Positions 1-11,725 of a stretch of 64,000 bases of DNA are shown here, piece by piece. The position numbers and the translations under genes are program-made. A model generated the notes under the pieces. It ran no database searches. It was not told where the DNA came from and saw only the letters and a program-made list of their open reading frames with translations. The stretch's first letter is position 1. Every line of letters begins with the position of its first letter. Source of the stretch: Dacryopinax spathularia (taxonomy: Eukaryota; Basidiomycota; Dacrymycetes; Dacrymycetales; Dacrymycetaceae); contig JBBPFI010000005.1 in NCBI GenBank assembly GCA_037974965.1, positions 1 to 64,000 on the forward strand, in the 5' to 3' direction.

Positions 1-148
1 AACCCCTAACCCTAACCCTAACCCTAACCCTAACCCTAACCCTAACCCTAACCCTAACCCTAACCCTAACCCTAACCCTAACCCTAACCCTAACCCTAAC
101 CCTAACCCTAACCCTACCCCTAACCCTAACCCTAACCCTAACCCTAAC
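1..148. repeat. Telomere, (CCCTAA)n
   Basis: About 24 units of CCCTAA read 5' to 3', so the G-rich strand TTAGGG points outwards and base 1 lies at a chromosome end. One variant unit sits near 111-120, where an A is replaced by C (CCCTAC). The array stops sharply at 148 and is followed by unrelated sequence that is in an open reading frame. Confidence 0.97.
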
Positions 149-3100
149 GGCGATACCCACTTCAGCTTCAACGAATATCTCACGCTCCATGCTGGCCGCT
201 TCACCCGCATGCTCTTCGACAAGCACGAGTTCATTGGCTTCCCATCCCGCCATCTTACCTTCTATCTTGGTGAATCGGAAGGACGGCACATCTGGCTTGT
301 CTTCCGTGCCAAGCACAGGGAACAGCGTTTGCAAGGCAATCACGACGGCAAGGAACGCTGGATCAGGCGCATGCGCTACTTCCGTGGCTTCCTCTGCTGG
401 TGCTGTGCCCAGCTGCCAGGCAAGAACATCGTCTCCGAGAGCATGCTGCACTGGGGAGATGAAGATGTGTCCACGCTTGTGTATGTACCCCTCCGCATGC
501 TTCCCGTATCGCTCGCTCACCATGGCCGCGCAGGCACGGTCACGTCATCCTCTCACCGGTTGAGGTGGAAGACCTGCACCGGATCATGACAACCAGCTAC
601 GAAATCTTCGCAGGCCTTATGCAGCCCCTGGATCCATTCTTTCTCAACCACGAGCCCTTCTCGGTCACCCTCAAGTACGGCCAGGACAACCCGATCTCGG
701 AGACCCGCACGGCATGGGACAACTTCAAGAAGAGGTGGGACGCCTTGTACAGGTTTGAGGCCATCGGCCGCTTTGTCTGTGCGCTCGCCATGGTCCAAAG
801 GTCAGTACGCTCGCTCGTAAAGACATGATGCGCTGAGTCAGTGGCATGCAGAGTGAAAGATGAGGATGGGGAAGAGTGTGCGGTGCTCTGCGACTACAAC
901 CGGATGAAGGCAGAGTTTCTCGGGAGGGAACGTGGAGGCCAGGGCGCAGCGTTCTATCCGCTCGGCTTCACCAAGGACGCGTGCAACATCCAGGCAAACA
1001 CCCTCCCAAGCTTTTTCGCCCCCGTCCTCCAGCGCCTGAACCAACGGTATATGGTGCCGAGCGAAAACGAGCAAGGTGAGGAGATAGCGGGGCCTGACCC
1101 GTTTGAGTGCATCAAATGGCAGGGCTACTCGGCACAGAAGAAGGTCTTCCGGAACTCGACAGACGAGCACGAGATCAGTCTTGGTCAGGAGGCCGCTGCG
1201 TTGGGTGTCTGTGGCGTTGGGGGCGGGTTTGAACGCAAGGTGCATGAGATGATCGAGCGTCTCAATCGGCAGTCAAGCTTCGACAAGACCGCGACACGCA
1301 TCCGGCAAGGTGAGGGATCGCTCGGGATCCGCTCGGAGATGGAGCTCGTCATCCACCCAGACAGGCTTGCCCCTGAGCATCGTAGCGGAAGGTAAATCTC
1401 TTCCCTTTCCACGCACGCATGGTGTGTTAACGGACCGATCTAGCTGGGTGGTCAGCAAGCTCCTCAAGCCGATGACAACGGTGTATTATTCGGGTCTGCC
1501 CTCAGCGCAGTTCCGGGCATCGCTGCTTGTGCTCAGGCCTTCCGTACACTTCATGCAACATCCAGCGCAACCTCTGACATGACGCACAGGTCTATCCAAA
1601 CCTGCTTCTGGACGCGGCATGGTTCTGGACGGTCAGAGCGCGCCGTGTGTGGAAGGATGCGATGACGATCACCAACAACGGGACACGTCCTTGTCCCTGG
1701 TATCTCATCGAGGGCATCGCAATCTGCCTCCGGAACATTGCGCTGGCCCAGACGGGGGACATGCGCACGATCTCAGGGCCTGTCTACCGTGCTGCAGGCC
1801 TGTGGTCTTCGATCCGTGAGAACGGTGTGCCGACCATGCTCAAGTCGTTCTGGGCGGGAGGGCCGCAAGGCCAGCTTGTGCCCAGCGCATGGCCACGGCC
1901 CATTCAGGGCAGGCTCCGTGCATCCGTAGCGGTAAGTGCGATCACGGCACACTTTGGTAAGGAGGCCGGCCTGGCCTATCGTCGCCGTTTCGAGCTCGAG
2001 TGGCGCCTCGACATGCTCGCAGAGCAAGGGAATGGCAGCGGCTCCGCCCTTCGCCAGGCAGCAGCGCAGCAGATCATCGAGGCGTACCGGCAGGAGATCC
2101 AGGAGAATGCCCTTTCAGCTGCAGGCCTGCTTGTGAGCACCAGTCGAATGTCGCTCTGGCGTGCCGGAGAATGCCATGCATTGGTCAGCCAGGTGATCGA
2201 CCGACGAGAGCGCGCCATCAACGAATGGAAGGCCGAAGGAATGCCCCTCAATGCCACCAACGGCTATATGTACATCACGCGCATGCTCGGCACAGAAGAC
2301 CTCGTCCCAGCGTTCCCTCTCTCTGTCCAGCGTGCAACCATATCGACAGTGGACCTTGTCGATCTGATGCTGAAGATGGCGCGGGGGAAGAGGGCGATGG
2401 GATCTCCTTTCTTTGGTAAGCGCCGTATGCTCACCCTGTCTGTCCTGCAGACTGCGATCGGGCATTTGACCCGTGGCACGCCGGCCGAGCTGCACGAGCA
2501 AGTGATCGGCTGGTTACGGGACGCCATGTGCCATGTGCTCAGGGCGTCAAGGCTGAACATTGTGCCTTGGGCTGGTCGGCGCGGTCTCTGGGCCAGTGCG
2601 CTTCACTGGATCCACGTGGTCGATGACAACCCCCGGCAGGCCCGGTCTGGCCGCTATGTGCCTGCGGATGAGGACGAGTACGTGACGATGCAGATCCAGG
2701 CCGAACGCGACCGTGTCAACCCCCGGCCGCACGCCTGGAAAGCTCAGCTCCCGCCAACGCTCTGGTCGATTCCAACCTTCCGCAGGGACCTGTCCGAGGA
2801 GATGAACAACGGCTTTGAAGAGCTCTGCAAGGGCGGGGGGCGTGGGGCGACAGGTGCGCAGTATCGACCGGCATTTGAGCACCTCTGTGCGCTCTTCAAG
2901 GAGCGGATCGAGACCGACCTGCACCAGTACATCCTATTCTGTGCCACGCTGCTCTGCAAGATCCACCCACGATACCGATACATGGCGTCCAACCCAAACG
3001 CACGTCTCAACACGGTCGAGGATGCACGCAACGTGGTGAAGAACATGGTAATGCTGGTGCCAGAGCGTGCCGCAGGGACAACCCACGTGGGGATCGTGGC

Positions 3101-3660
3101 CGCCTCGTTCATCGCCTGGCTGATGTACATGCTCTACGATCAGCAGGAGGAGCTTGCGACACATTGGGGGGTGACAGATGCGATGATGAAGACAAAGACC
3201 TGTGAGTGTGACTGGATACGGGATGGATGCTCTGCTAATGACCACAGCGAACCATGCCTTGCATTGGGGTCTGTTCGCATCCTGGGGCTTCTACACCGTC
3301 CTCAGCCCGCACAAGGATATGCTGGGTAAGCGTGGTCCACGCCAGCGCCAAACGAACGGCATCAAATACTGGCGAATGGCCAAGCATAGCCGGATCGAAG
3401 CGCTCTGGAGGGAGATCAAGGACTGCTGGGAACGAGAACAGCACAAAGAAGGGCTACGGCATATCTGGTCGGATGCAGACATTGCGCACTGGGAAGCTAC
3501 AGGTATGTTGCAGCGTCCCGCACAGCGCAATACGGGCGCAAGCCCGGACAAGAGGGCGACAGTGCAGCAACGGCATGCCCCGATGACGCAGGAGATGTTG
3601 CGTAATCTGACACGCAGCATGCACTCATCCCGGCTCGAGCTGAACCCGCGTGGAGTCTAA
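149..3660 (+). CDS. Telomere-abutting gene of unknown family, 5' end missing
   Basis: I do not recognise this protein. Exons that join cleanly are 149-480, 534-800, 852-1309, 1365-1543, 1590-3201 and 3248-3660, with introns of 53, 51, 55, 46 and 46 bases, all GT-AG. Their sum, 3,261 bases, is divisible by three and gives 1,086 residues plus stop. No initiator is visible: the frame starts at the last telomere repeat with Gly-Asp-Thr-His-Phe-Ser-Phe and is open through the telomere itself as Asn-Pro repeats. The product is mostly hydrophilic and probably helical, with many Trp and Arg (for example HWGLFASWGFY near the C-terminus). One short hydrophobic stretch (VGIVAASFIAWLMYMLY, about 3,090-3,140) could be a buried helix. 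There are no helicase, reverse transcriptase, kinase or nuclease motifs that I can see, so it is not a RecQ-type telomere-linked helicase. Five correct introns argue that it was under selection until recently. The exon model is solid; function is unknown. Confidence 0.75.
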
Positions 3661-3887
3661 GTCGGGAGCGGATAAAGGGAGCGCAACGAAATAAACGTAG
3701 AGGCTGTATATAAAGAAAGGATACCTTGTATTATAATGTATTATATGTATATTACGCTGTAGGTGGCCCAGGGGGGCCTTGGAAAGAGGCAGAGGACGAT
3801 ACGGTGCAACGGAGATGCAAGAGAGGGGTTACGGGGATGGTGGATGTGCTGCGAGCATTGCAGCGTGCGCCTAACGAATGACCCGTG

Positions 3888-4083
3888 CCAACCCATCACG
3901 AGCTTGCAGGCGAGCTCGTGATGGGTTGGGCCGCTTTTTTGCTTAGCACAGCCCCTTCACGAGCTCGCGCGCGAGGAGGTGATGGGTTCGTAAGCGTTTT
4001 TCCATCACCTCCTCGCGCGCGAGCTCGTGATGGGTTCAAATGTGTGCCAACCCATCACGAGCTCGCCTGCGGGGAGGTGATGG
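3888..4083. repeat. Cluster of palindromes sharing one motif
   Basis: Three neighbouring structures reuse the words CCCATCAC and GAGCTCG. The hairpin at 3888-3929 has perfect 17-base arms and an 8-base loop. The hairpin at 3957-4030 has perfect 29-base arms and a 16-base loop, and its arms include an alternating GCGCGC core. A third, incomplete copy lies at 4047-4083. The words GAGGAGGTGATGGG and GGGGAGGTGATGGG link the second and third. They lie downstream of the terminal gene and upstream of an A/T-rich stretch. They could be remains of small inverted-repeat elements or structures formed in RNA; no coding frame explains them. Confidence 0.8.
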
Positions 4084-4859
4084 GTGTTACAGATAGGGAG
4101 ATAGGGAGGTTTCGGGCCGCATTTTTGGCGTACCCTACCCTCAACCCCTATCCGTACTCACCCATAGATCCCTGTAGGATTAGCCCAAAACCTTAAAAAA
4201 CCACCCCCTCTAACATACTTAAAATTGTGCTCAAAATTGCAATTTCACAAAAAAATGACAGGGGGGACTTAGAAAAAAAAGGCCCTACCCCAGGTGGTGG
4301 TAGGGGTTCAAGTTGCAAAAGACCGGACCCTTCACCTGGTCGCGCGTGAACAGCGTCCCCAGTGGCTGTGCGCCACGTGGCCCCAAAACGTGGCAGGGCC
4401 ATGCGTGACTTTTGCACCGCCTTGACCCGGTTTTCTTTAACTTATAGATTGGGGTGGGCTTCGGGACAAAGGACGGTTGAAGGGGGATGGGAGCAAGGGG
4501 CAGGAAGGAATGTCTGGGGAGGATGGAGAAGTATAGGACTCTTACCAAAGGAGATGAGGACAGGAAGTCAAGAAGCGAAAAGGGCGGTCAGGGCACATCG
4601 GCGTGGTCCCTGAACATGCTAACCGCTAACCTCTCTGTCCTCTAGCATCCTTCTTGCGGTTGCTTTGTGTTACTCCGGACCGTTCTCGACCGTCCGCTAC
4701 TGGTACTGAGCTGGGAAAGTGGGGATGAAAGGGAGATGAGAAGGGAAAGAGCTAGCTGTGGTTATAGAGGGCCAGGTGCGTGGATGGCGCTCCTCTTGTG
4801 TACTCGGCCTGACTGCATCCTCCCTTAGGGTGCCTCTCTCTGACTACCGGACATTGTCA

Positions 4860-5720
4860 GGTCAAGATCTCAACAATGTCCTTATTGATTTGCAGGGCGG
4901 CAAGCTCAGCGTACAGAAGGAGCCAAGGGGAATAGGTTGAGGAAAGAAGTGAAGGCGGATCATTGCTGTGAGAGTGGGAATGGTTGTTCAAGGTCATGGA
5001 GTGGTCCACTCTTGTGCGAGGGCCCTGGGTCAAACAACATCCGGCACATCTTCATCTACGTCTTGACAACTCACTTATCAATCTCGAAAGGGAGAAGGCA
5101 AGCAGGTGGATGGAGGCCAGGAGGGAGTATTAACAGAGATGTGAGGGTAGATCTTTGGTGTAAGGTGGTGAAGAGTGTGTCGCTTGACATAACTTTGGCC
5201 TGAATGCTGAGTTGTCGTCCTAGGGTCCGGCCTTGGATGACGTGCGACACATCTTCATCAACACTACAATAACCGCCTTATCAATTTTCAAGGTGAGAAG
5301 GAGAGAGGGTGGATGGGAGAGTGAGTGAGATGACCCAAAAAGAAATGGGGGCTTTTTGTTGCTGGAAGGAGTGGAACGGTCTGCCGTTCTGCTGAGCTTG
5401 TTGAGGAATGGTCGACCTTGCGCCCAGGGTCCGCACCCAAACTACATCCAACTTTTGACATTGCATCCTCGATAACGCACTTATCGATTTGGAAGGGGAG
5501 AAGGGGGGATCATAGGGGAATGGGATGAGTACGGGATATGAAGAGAGCTGAGGGAATTGGAGGGGTGAAAGGCCTCGAATGGTCAACCGTTCAAGGAGGC
5601 TTTGATGTGAACAGTCGACCGTTCATAAAGGTCCAGGCTGCCTGGAGTTGTTCTCGTGGGAACGACCGTTCAGAGCATTGTCATTAATTGATGTGGTTTT
5701 GAAAGTTGGCAGAGCCCAAG
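4860..5720. repeat. Degenerate subtelomeric tandem repeat, period about 200 bases
   Basis: A diverged unit recurs near 4873, 5073, 5274, 5476 and 5680. Each unit has a variant of CTTATCAATTT or CTTATCGATTT followed by a purine-rich stretch (GGAAGGGGAGAAGG or similar), preceded in several units by a GGGTCC... CATC block. Units differ greatly from each other, so the array looks old. No reading frame continues from unit to unit. Confidence 0.6.
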
Positions 5721-5763
5721 AGAAGATGACAATGTACGTTCTCCCTTTTCTCCTGTCTAAATC

Positions 5764-5830
5764 GGATGAGTGAGGGGCCCGGACCGGTTGGAAAAGGGCG
5801 CTTTGCTCACCAATGCCCATTGGTGCGGGG
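5764..5830. repeat. Dispersed block, copy 1 (partner at 7024-7091)
   Basis: The segment around GGACCGGTTGGAAAAGGGCG and CATTGGTG recurs about 1.26 kb further in, with roughly nine of ten positions alike. Both copies begin with GATGAGTGAGG. It is non-coding as far as I can see and is part of the shuffled subtelomeric mosaic. Confidence 0.75.
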
Positions 5831-5832
5831 TG

Positions 5833-5895
5833 CCAGGGTTAGGGTCCAGACCTAGCCCTAACCCTGGCCTGAACCCAGCCTCAAAGGGGTATAGA
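5833..5895. repeat. Interstitial telomere-like palindrome, copy 1
   Basis: CCAGGGTTAGGG (5833-5844) faces its exact reverse complement CCCTAACCCTGG (5856-5867), so two short telomere-like stretches lie head to head around an 11-base spacer. The following bases up to AAAGGGGTATAGATG recur at 6437-6495. Such interstitial tracts usually mark old chromosome ends or repair by telomerase. Confidence 0.8.
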
Positions 5896-6152
5896 TGAGA
5901 ATGATTTGTGGTGGGCCACCAAAAGCTATGAAACAAGGTTCACAAAAGAAATGTAGATAAAGACTGCAATTAGAACTAACAAAGAAAGCCCAAAAAAAGA
6001 AGGGTAGATACAGAATATCTCTAGAAAAGCTACAAAAATCCAAAAAAAGAATTGTATATAACCGTGAGCCAGGGGATGCGGTAGCGCCGCACACTGCAGA
6101 GATCACAAGCAACACTTTTACAAGATATGACTACCGTACATAAACAATGCAT

Positions 6153-6218
6153 GTGGTGTCTGCCTCCTATGTATGCGGTGCCTGCATCCTATGTATGTGG
6201 TGCCTGCATCATATAAAC
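6153..6218. repeat. Short tandem repeat, 22-base unit, about 2.7 copies
   Basis: The unit GTGCCTGCATCCTATGTATG and close variants are repeated head to tail, ending in GTGCCTGCATCATATAAAC. Too short and diverged to code for anything that I can recognise. Confidence 0.6.
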
Positions 6219-6436
6219 TGAGAGAAAACAGGAAAAAGCGGTGCACAAAACTCGCATGATGAATACCACATTAGTCCAGGGCTAGTCAGCCACAAACATG
6301 GTGGCTGCCCCCATGCATATAAGGGCGCAGCCACCGTCAGTATGTGTCGCAACATATTCTAACGGTGGCTGTGTGTTAGTATGGGTACGTGCAGCCACCG
6401 GCCCATAAAGGGCTGAGCGGCTGTGGCAAATGTCAT

Positions 6437-6495
6437 CAGGGTCCAGACCTAGCCCTAACCCTGGCCTAAACCCAGCCTCAAAGGGGTATAGATGG
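6437..6495. repeat. Interstitial telomere-like block, copy 2
   Basis: The stretch GGGTCCAGACCTAGCCCTAA through AAAGGGGTATAGATG repeats the block at 5843-5895 with a single evident change (CCTAAAC for CCTGAAC). The left arm of the palindrome is missing here, so this copy is shorter than the first. Confidence 0.75.
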
Positions 6496-7023
6496 TAGGA
6501 TTCCCGAGAGAACAGATCTGAGGCCACAGTACCCCCAGACCTGTGCACCAAGTACATGCAGAAAAGGAAGTAATGCTACTGTGGATTGGAACTGTACAGC
6601 CCTACCTCAGGGTGTAGCCAACACTACCCAATACTCACAATGTCCCCGAGCTCCTGCTTTGAAGGTCCCTGATTTGTATTTGGGTTGTTGACTCATCTGA
6701 AGTTGCATAGCAGCTGTGTCAAAGTCCAACCAACCAACTGATAAAGACTTGATGTCCATGATTCTCTATTAAAGGTAGTGTCAAGCCTTTTGTCTAGGCT
6801 TGACAGCATTGCCTGATTCTCTCTCATATCTGAAAGTGTCCAAAGATGCTTGATGTCGGCCTTATCATGCCAAGTTACTGTCATTGGTGGTCCGTTAACC
6901 ACAAAGGCTCCGATTATTGCCTAAGGGTCTTGCTGATAGGCCGAAAACTGCAGATTGCATCTGATATTTATCCAGTCGGACTGAAGAACATTTGAGTCAG
7001 GGATGAAACTGGTTGTCCTCTGA

Positions 7024-7091
7024 CAGGATGAGTGAGGAGCCTGGACCGGTTGGAAAAGGGCGATTTGCTCACCAATACCCATTGGTGTGCA
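7024..7091. repeat. Dispersed block, copy 2 (partner at 5764-5830)
   Basis: This is the second copy of the GATGAGTGAGG ... GGACCGGTTGGAAAAGGGCG ... CCCATTGGTG block, in the same orientation as the first. Sequence before and after the block is different in the two places. Confidence 0.75.
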
Positions 7092-7959
7092 GTGCTGCAG
7101 TTAGACCTTTTCTGTGGAGCATACCAGTCGCTCACATGTCATCTGTTTTGGTTCAACTCAGTGGGGCGTGTTTTGGTTGCCCTTTTCTGCCTGGTCTGTG
7201 ACTTAACTACCTGTGTTGGTTGTCTGCTGCATAACAGACAGTTGGGCGGACCTCACTGGGCTTCTCAGGTGGAGTTAGTTTGCAACATTGTCAACAACTT
7301 TGGACAGTATCCCCTCTCTGTAGTAGTTGATAGCTTATAGAGTGGCTTCGTTAAGCAGTCTTTGGGGAACAGAGGAAGACGGAGGGAAAGCTAGGAAAGT
7401 GCACTGCCAGCTTACAGCAACAACTGCTATGGCAGTCGGTGTACATCCGCCTTAGAAAGGGGAGGACTTTCACAAGTCGCCTAGAAGTGAAAGACCTGTG
7501 TGTTGTGGGCAGGGAAACGGGTGCATCGGAGTAGGGCACCTGCACGGGTGTTCGACATGACTGGGACACCACTAGTGGCAACAGACGTGGCCATGATGTC
7601 GCACTGTTGAGACACGTGAATTACGTCTCTCTCGTACTTCACATCGCAGGGAGCAGTGCTCATGGTCTTGTATTGTCAACTTCCTTGTCTGACGTGGCAT
7701 CAAGGTGCACCTTAAATATGCGCAGGCATTAGGCTGGTTACAGCAATAACGCATTATTATTATGCGGCATTGTCATATGACCTCATTAGTAAGGTGGTGA
7801 AACATGACTTTGCAATGGTCATCGACGGTGCGTTTTTCTAATAATGGTAAATTTATTAAGCATGGTGATACAACAGTTGAATGGTTGTGCTACAAAGTCT
7901 TGCAATTAGTTTCCCGAGAAGGATATAGGGATGGGGTGGTATGGCAACATGGTGTACAT

Positions 7960-10900
7960 CTACGAAAGGTCGAATCCGGCGCCCGCGTTGATAGCGGTGA
8001 GAAGTTTATCGCGGAGCACTCGCTCGCTCGTATAGCGAGGTAACTGATTACAGCGGATCAGCAAGAGGGTGGAACCTGCAAACACAGGCCACACTACCTT
8101 CAGGAGGTTCACACATGTGCTTGAAGTCGGGAGCCGACTTTGGTCGGATCCCGCATCTCGAATGGCGAACTTCGGATTGAGCTCCCCGAAGCCAAGCAAC
8201 GGAGGACGCGAACAACTGGTAACAAAGCGCAATAGTGCTCGACGTTCTTGATGGTTGAATGACTGTACCACCTGCTATTGTCTTGAGCGAGCAACGCCTA
8301 GTTCCAAACAAACATTGGCATACCTTCCAAAAGTTCCGGATGGTTGGGTCATCTTCGTCGTACACACCGCCATATACCGTGTTTTTCTGCAGGTCGTCGA
8401 CATCAATCTCCTCCTCCGCTCCCCCAATGAGAATCTGAAGTTCTCGTTGATCAAACATGCGTAGCCACTTGAGATCAACCACGTCCGAGAGGCCCTCCAG
8501 AAAGGCGTCGCATTGAGGTCGTATCTGCACATTTAGCCGATACGATGCCACAAGAGCGATGTAGCGCAATCGATTTTCTTTGGTCACTGCGATGTTTGAG
8601 CCGTTCGGAATAAGATCGATCGTCCGAGTAACTCCCAGCTCAGAGTCGGTTACAGCAAACGTCAGAGATAGCTCCTCCGGGGAATCACAGTGCTTGAGAT
8701 ACACCAGGCCATTGTAAAGCTCCGGGTCGAGCGAGGCGAGATCATCAAAATAGCTGCGCTTGCCAAGCCACTGCAGATATTGTCACTACACACTGTAGCA
8801 CGTAGAGCGTTATCACTCACTTTGCCTAGAAAGAACGGTGCAAACGCAAGATCCACGAGGATGCCATCGTACAAGGCCTTGCCGAGGATTCGTCCCATAA
8901 ACCTGAACCAGTTCAACTGACGGCCTTTTCGATCCCGGTCAGCACTAGAAGCCATTGTGACAGCATCAACCCACTCTCTCTTGCGTAGCTATGCGGGTTG
9001 GGATACAATTCTTGTTTGGCGTTGGCAAGCCACAGACCGCGGTTAACGTCGAAGGCCTCCTTCGTCAGTCTGTAAAGAGGTTAGAGCGATACGCCACGTA
9101 TTCCGAGCAAACATACGATGTCAAGAACTCTTTGAAGACGCCTCCCCCATCAATGCCAGCTCTACGATATAGTCAGCACGGCAGACTGCATCAAAATCAG
9201 CATACGGACTCGATATTTCCCCACTGATCGCGGAACGTGATGGCAACTGGCCCCTTCAAAGCCGGACCGAGACCGTTCAAACCGTCGTACCTTCCTGCCA
9301 GTGAGCACATTTAACGCAGTGTCATGGAAGTAACCGTACCCATCCTCTGCGATATGATCCCGTCTGATTTCCACCGCATGACGTCGGCGTCTCATGCGAA
9401 ACTCGTCGTATAAATCTAGGGACTGGATGTCGTTCCTGGAACAAGCCTTATGAGGCAGGATAATGCATACGTATGCTCCACTACGCACCTAACGAACTGT
9501 CGGAAAATACCGACGCGGACTTCAAAAGGTATGGCGAAAGGGAGGTTGTTTAGCACGCCAAGCCGTGGACTGAGCCTTGCCATCTGTCCTTTGGAAAGCG
9601 ATTTTGTACGAACGTCCGACTTAGACTCCTCAAAGACGGCAGCTTCAACGAACGAGGAGAGGTCACGGGGTTGAAGCATGTGCCAATGCTCGGGTGTCGT
9701 GAAAGGCCGCCGGGAGCTGTGGTATCGATCAACGACAGAGGAACTTCGCATTGGATAACTGACTCACTCCCTCGCACGAATTTGCACTAGCAGATGAGTG
9801 GTTCTCTCGCGTACACCTTCCCAGGTAACACAGAGACCAGCTACATTCGCAGACAGGTCGTCGATGGGATCCCAGTATAGGGTGAAGCTGATCTTCAACA
9901 GAAGACCGGACAGCTCAATCAGCTCGTCCAAGGAGAACGGATTCTTGGGCGCATTAGGTGCAGAAAAGAACTCGTCCTGGAAGACGCATCAGACTCCAAG
10001 CATACGGCGAAGGTGTATTCCCTGCTTACATCACCCATTGTGAGCAGAGCGTAGGAATATATTTCGGTGAGGAGCAGCAGAGCCGGCCACAAGGGAGTAA
10101 GGGCAGCGCCTGGACAGTCAATAACACGTGCGCAGAGCCATGGCGACCGGACTCACTGTGCAAAGCAACGCTTCCATTGAGGAAGCCTGACCACTTTCCC
10201 CTGATGCCGATGCGATATATCTCTCGTTCGAAGCCACCCCTCCCCGCTCTTGCTATGATCGGCAGGACTATGTCCCTTTTCTCTGGCCAAACCTGCACCC
10301 GGCATAAGTCATGGACCGACAAGAAATCGCGTGACGACGCACGTGGACAAGAGTTAGCAAATACGTGTAGAGGGCGGTCAACGATGTTGTTGGTGTCTTT
10401 GATATGAGACCAAGGAGGTGGGTTGAGGAGACAAGAGTAGACAGGCGCGTCACGGTGCGATGATCCGGCGGCGCTATATTGGTTCGTGCGGCACTAGAGG
10501 GCGGATTCGTCGTCACAAGATCATCATCCTCGTCATCGAGAGCAGCGGATGCGATGACAGCGTTGGCAGCGGGTGCAGGCTGAAAGCCGGCGGCCCCTAC
10601 TGTCCTCATCAATGACGATCCCCATTCTAGCCAACTAGTGATGGCATCGCCACTCCAGCTGGCAAGTCGTGGGGAGGCAAGACCGACTAGATTAGCCAGC
10701 AGATCACGCGCAACTGCAGGATCGGACAGCGATGGGGGACCATGGGACATAAGGAGGTTTTGTAGAGGCAGGTGGGAGGCAAGGTGGCTGAGAGCCTAAG
10801 GGGAATTAAGTCACAGTTGAGGGTCATACGGCGGGTAGTACTTACGGGGATAGGCAATCGATTGAGGAGAAGAGGGAGAGTGAGGATATGGTTGGTGACA

Positions 10901-11725
10901 CCAATGAGAGCGGCCTTGTAAGGCGGCGCTGAGCTAGGGAAGACCGAGAACGGTGCGGTGACCAGCGTCGTCAAGTACGGAAGACTGGGATGCGTCTTGA
11001 AATGAACAGGCTGTAACCCAATCAATCGCATGAACGAAAGGGTTAGGTGTGCAACGCACGATGCTTTCATACGCCGCGGCAAGCGTTTGGTACATGCCGC
11101 GCTCCGACAGGTGTGCAAGTATCATCTGAGCCACCTCCGGCTGATGGGGTGATGGTTTGGTAACGGTGGTAAGCTCTACAATGGTGGATAGCAGTGACAC
11201 AGCATTCGGAGAGCTGCAGCAGAATCAGATTCGCTCTGCCGAGGATGGCCGTTAGACGAGACGTACGATGGTTGCGAACAGGCAACAACGAGAATCCTGG
11301 CAGTGATGGATCGGAGGTACTGAGCTGCCTGCTCAGTTGGCAGGCTTTCGAATGGCTTCAGCCCTGTGAGAGGCCATCAGTGAAGGGCCACAGCGGTTTC
11401 TATGGACGGACTGACCATTTTGTTTGACCTGGCTACACCACTGCGCGAGTCGCTCATCATCACCAGGCCCGAGGCTTCCGATCAAGTATGGTAGGCTGCC
11501 GGTCTCGTGCCACCTCTGGGCGCAAAACTCCCTCCACCGCCGAGCCTCCTTTCGCCCTCTCCAAACTCTCTGAATTTCCAGCGCGGCTCGCTCTTTCTTA
11601 CGCTGTTCCTCTCGTGCCAATCGCGCCTCTCTGGCCGAGCCGAGTACGGCGGTGGAAGTGGACGAGCCTGAGCTTCCAGCGAGGTTGATGTGCCGTCTAT
11701 TGGGTCCTTCGAATGAATAGGCCAT
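7960..11725 (-). CDS. HECT-type E3 ubiquitin ligase, Hul5/UBE3-like
   Basis: The enzyme takes ubiquitin from an E2 onto a cysteine and passes it to the substrate; Hul5 and UBE3B/C relatives work with the proteasome in chain extension and quality control. The start MAYSFEGPNRR at 11725 matches the family N-terminus and is followed by basic helices with an IQ-like motif (IQRVWRGRKEARRW). The C-terminal third is a clear HECT domain: RFMGRILGKALYDG near 8,900, then QILIGGAEEEIDVDDL and NTVYGGVYDEDDPTI near 8,400, then LLGFGELNPKFAIRDAG and LPTSSTCVNLLK. The catalytic Cys codon is 8113-8115, and the protein ends in AGFDLS, the normal HECT tail. Several introns of about 50 bases interrupt it; I placed some (for example one ending just before LKPFESL) but not all. 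An earlier Met at 11938 lies in frame but has no family support. It is the most distal recognisable housekeeping gene and looks intact. Confidence 0.88.

Larger units (their letters stand above)
3661..7959. other. Subtelomeric region without a gene
   Basis: About 4.3 kb that holds the palindromes, period-200 repeat, dispersed blocks and telomere-like tracts listed separately. The longest open frames are about 100 codons, overlap on both strands, and show no family resemblance. The first 100 bases after the terminal gene are A/T-rich and may hold its polyadenylation region. Confidence 0.7.

Noticed and set aside
2417-2451. Possible intron (GTAAGC to CTGCAG) inside the long exon of the terminal gene
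   Set aside because: It would be only 35 bases, is not a multiple of three, and removing it breaks a frame that otherwise stays open for 1.6 kb.
149-3660. Telomere-linked RecQ-type helicase
   Set aside because: No Walker A, DEAH or other helicase motif is present in the joined exons.
7960-7990. B-box-like GGTCGAATCC
   Set aside because: It is the reverse complement of the coding end of the HECT domain (Gly-Phe-Asp-Leu-Ser-stop).
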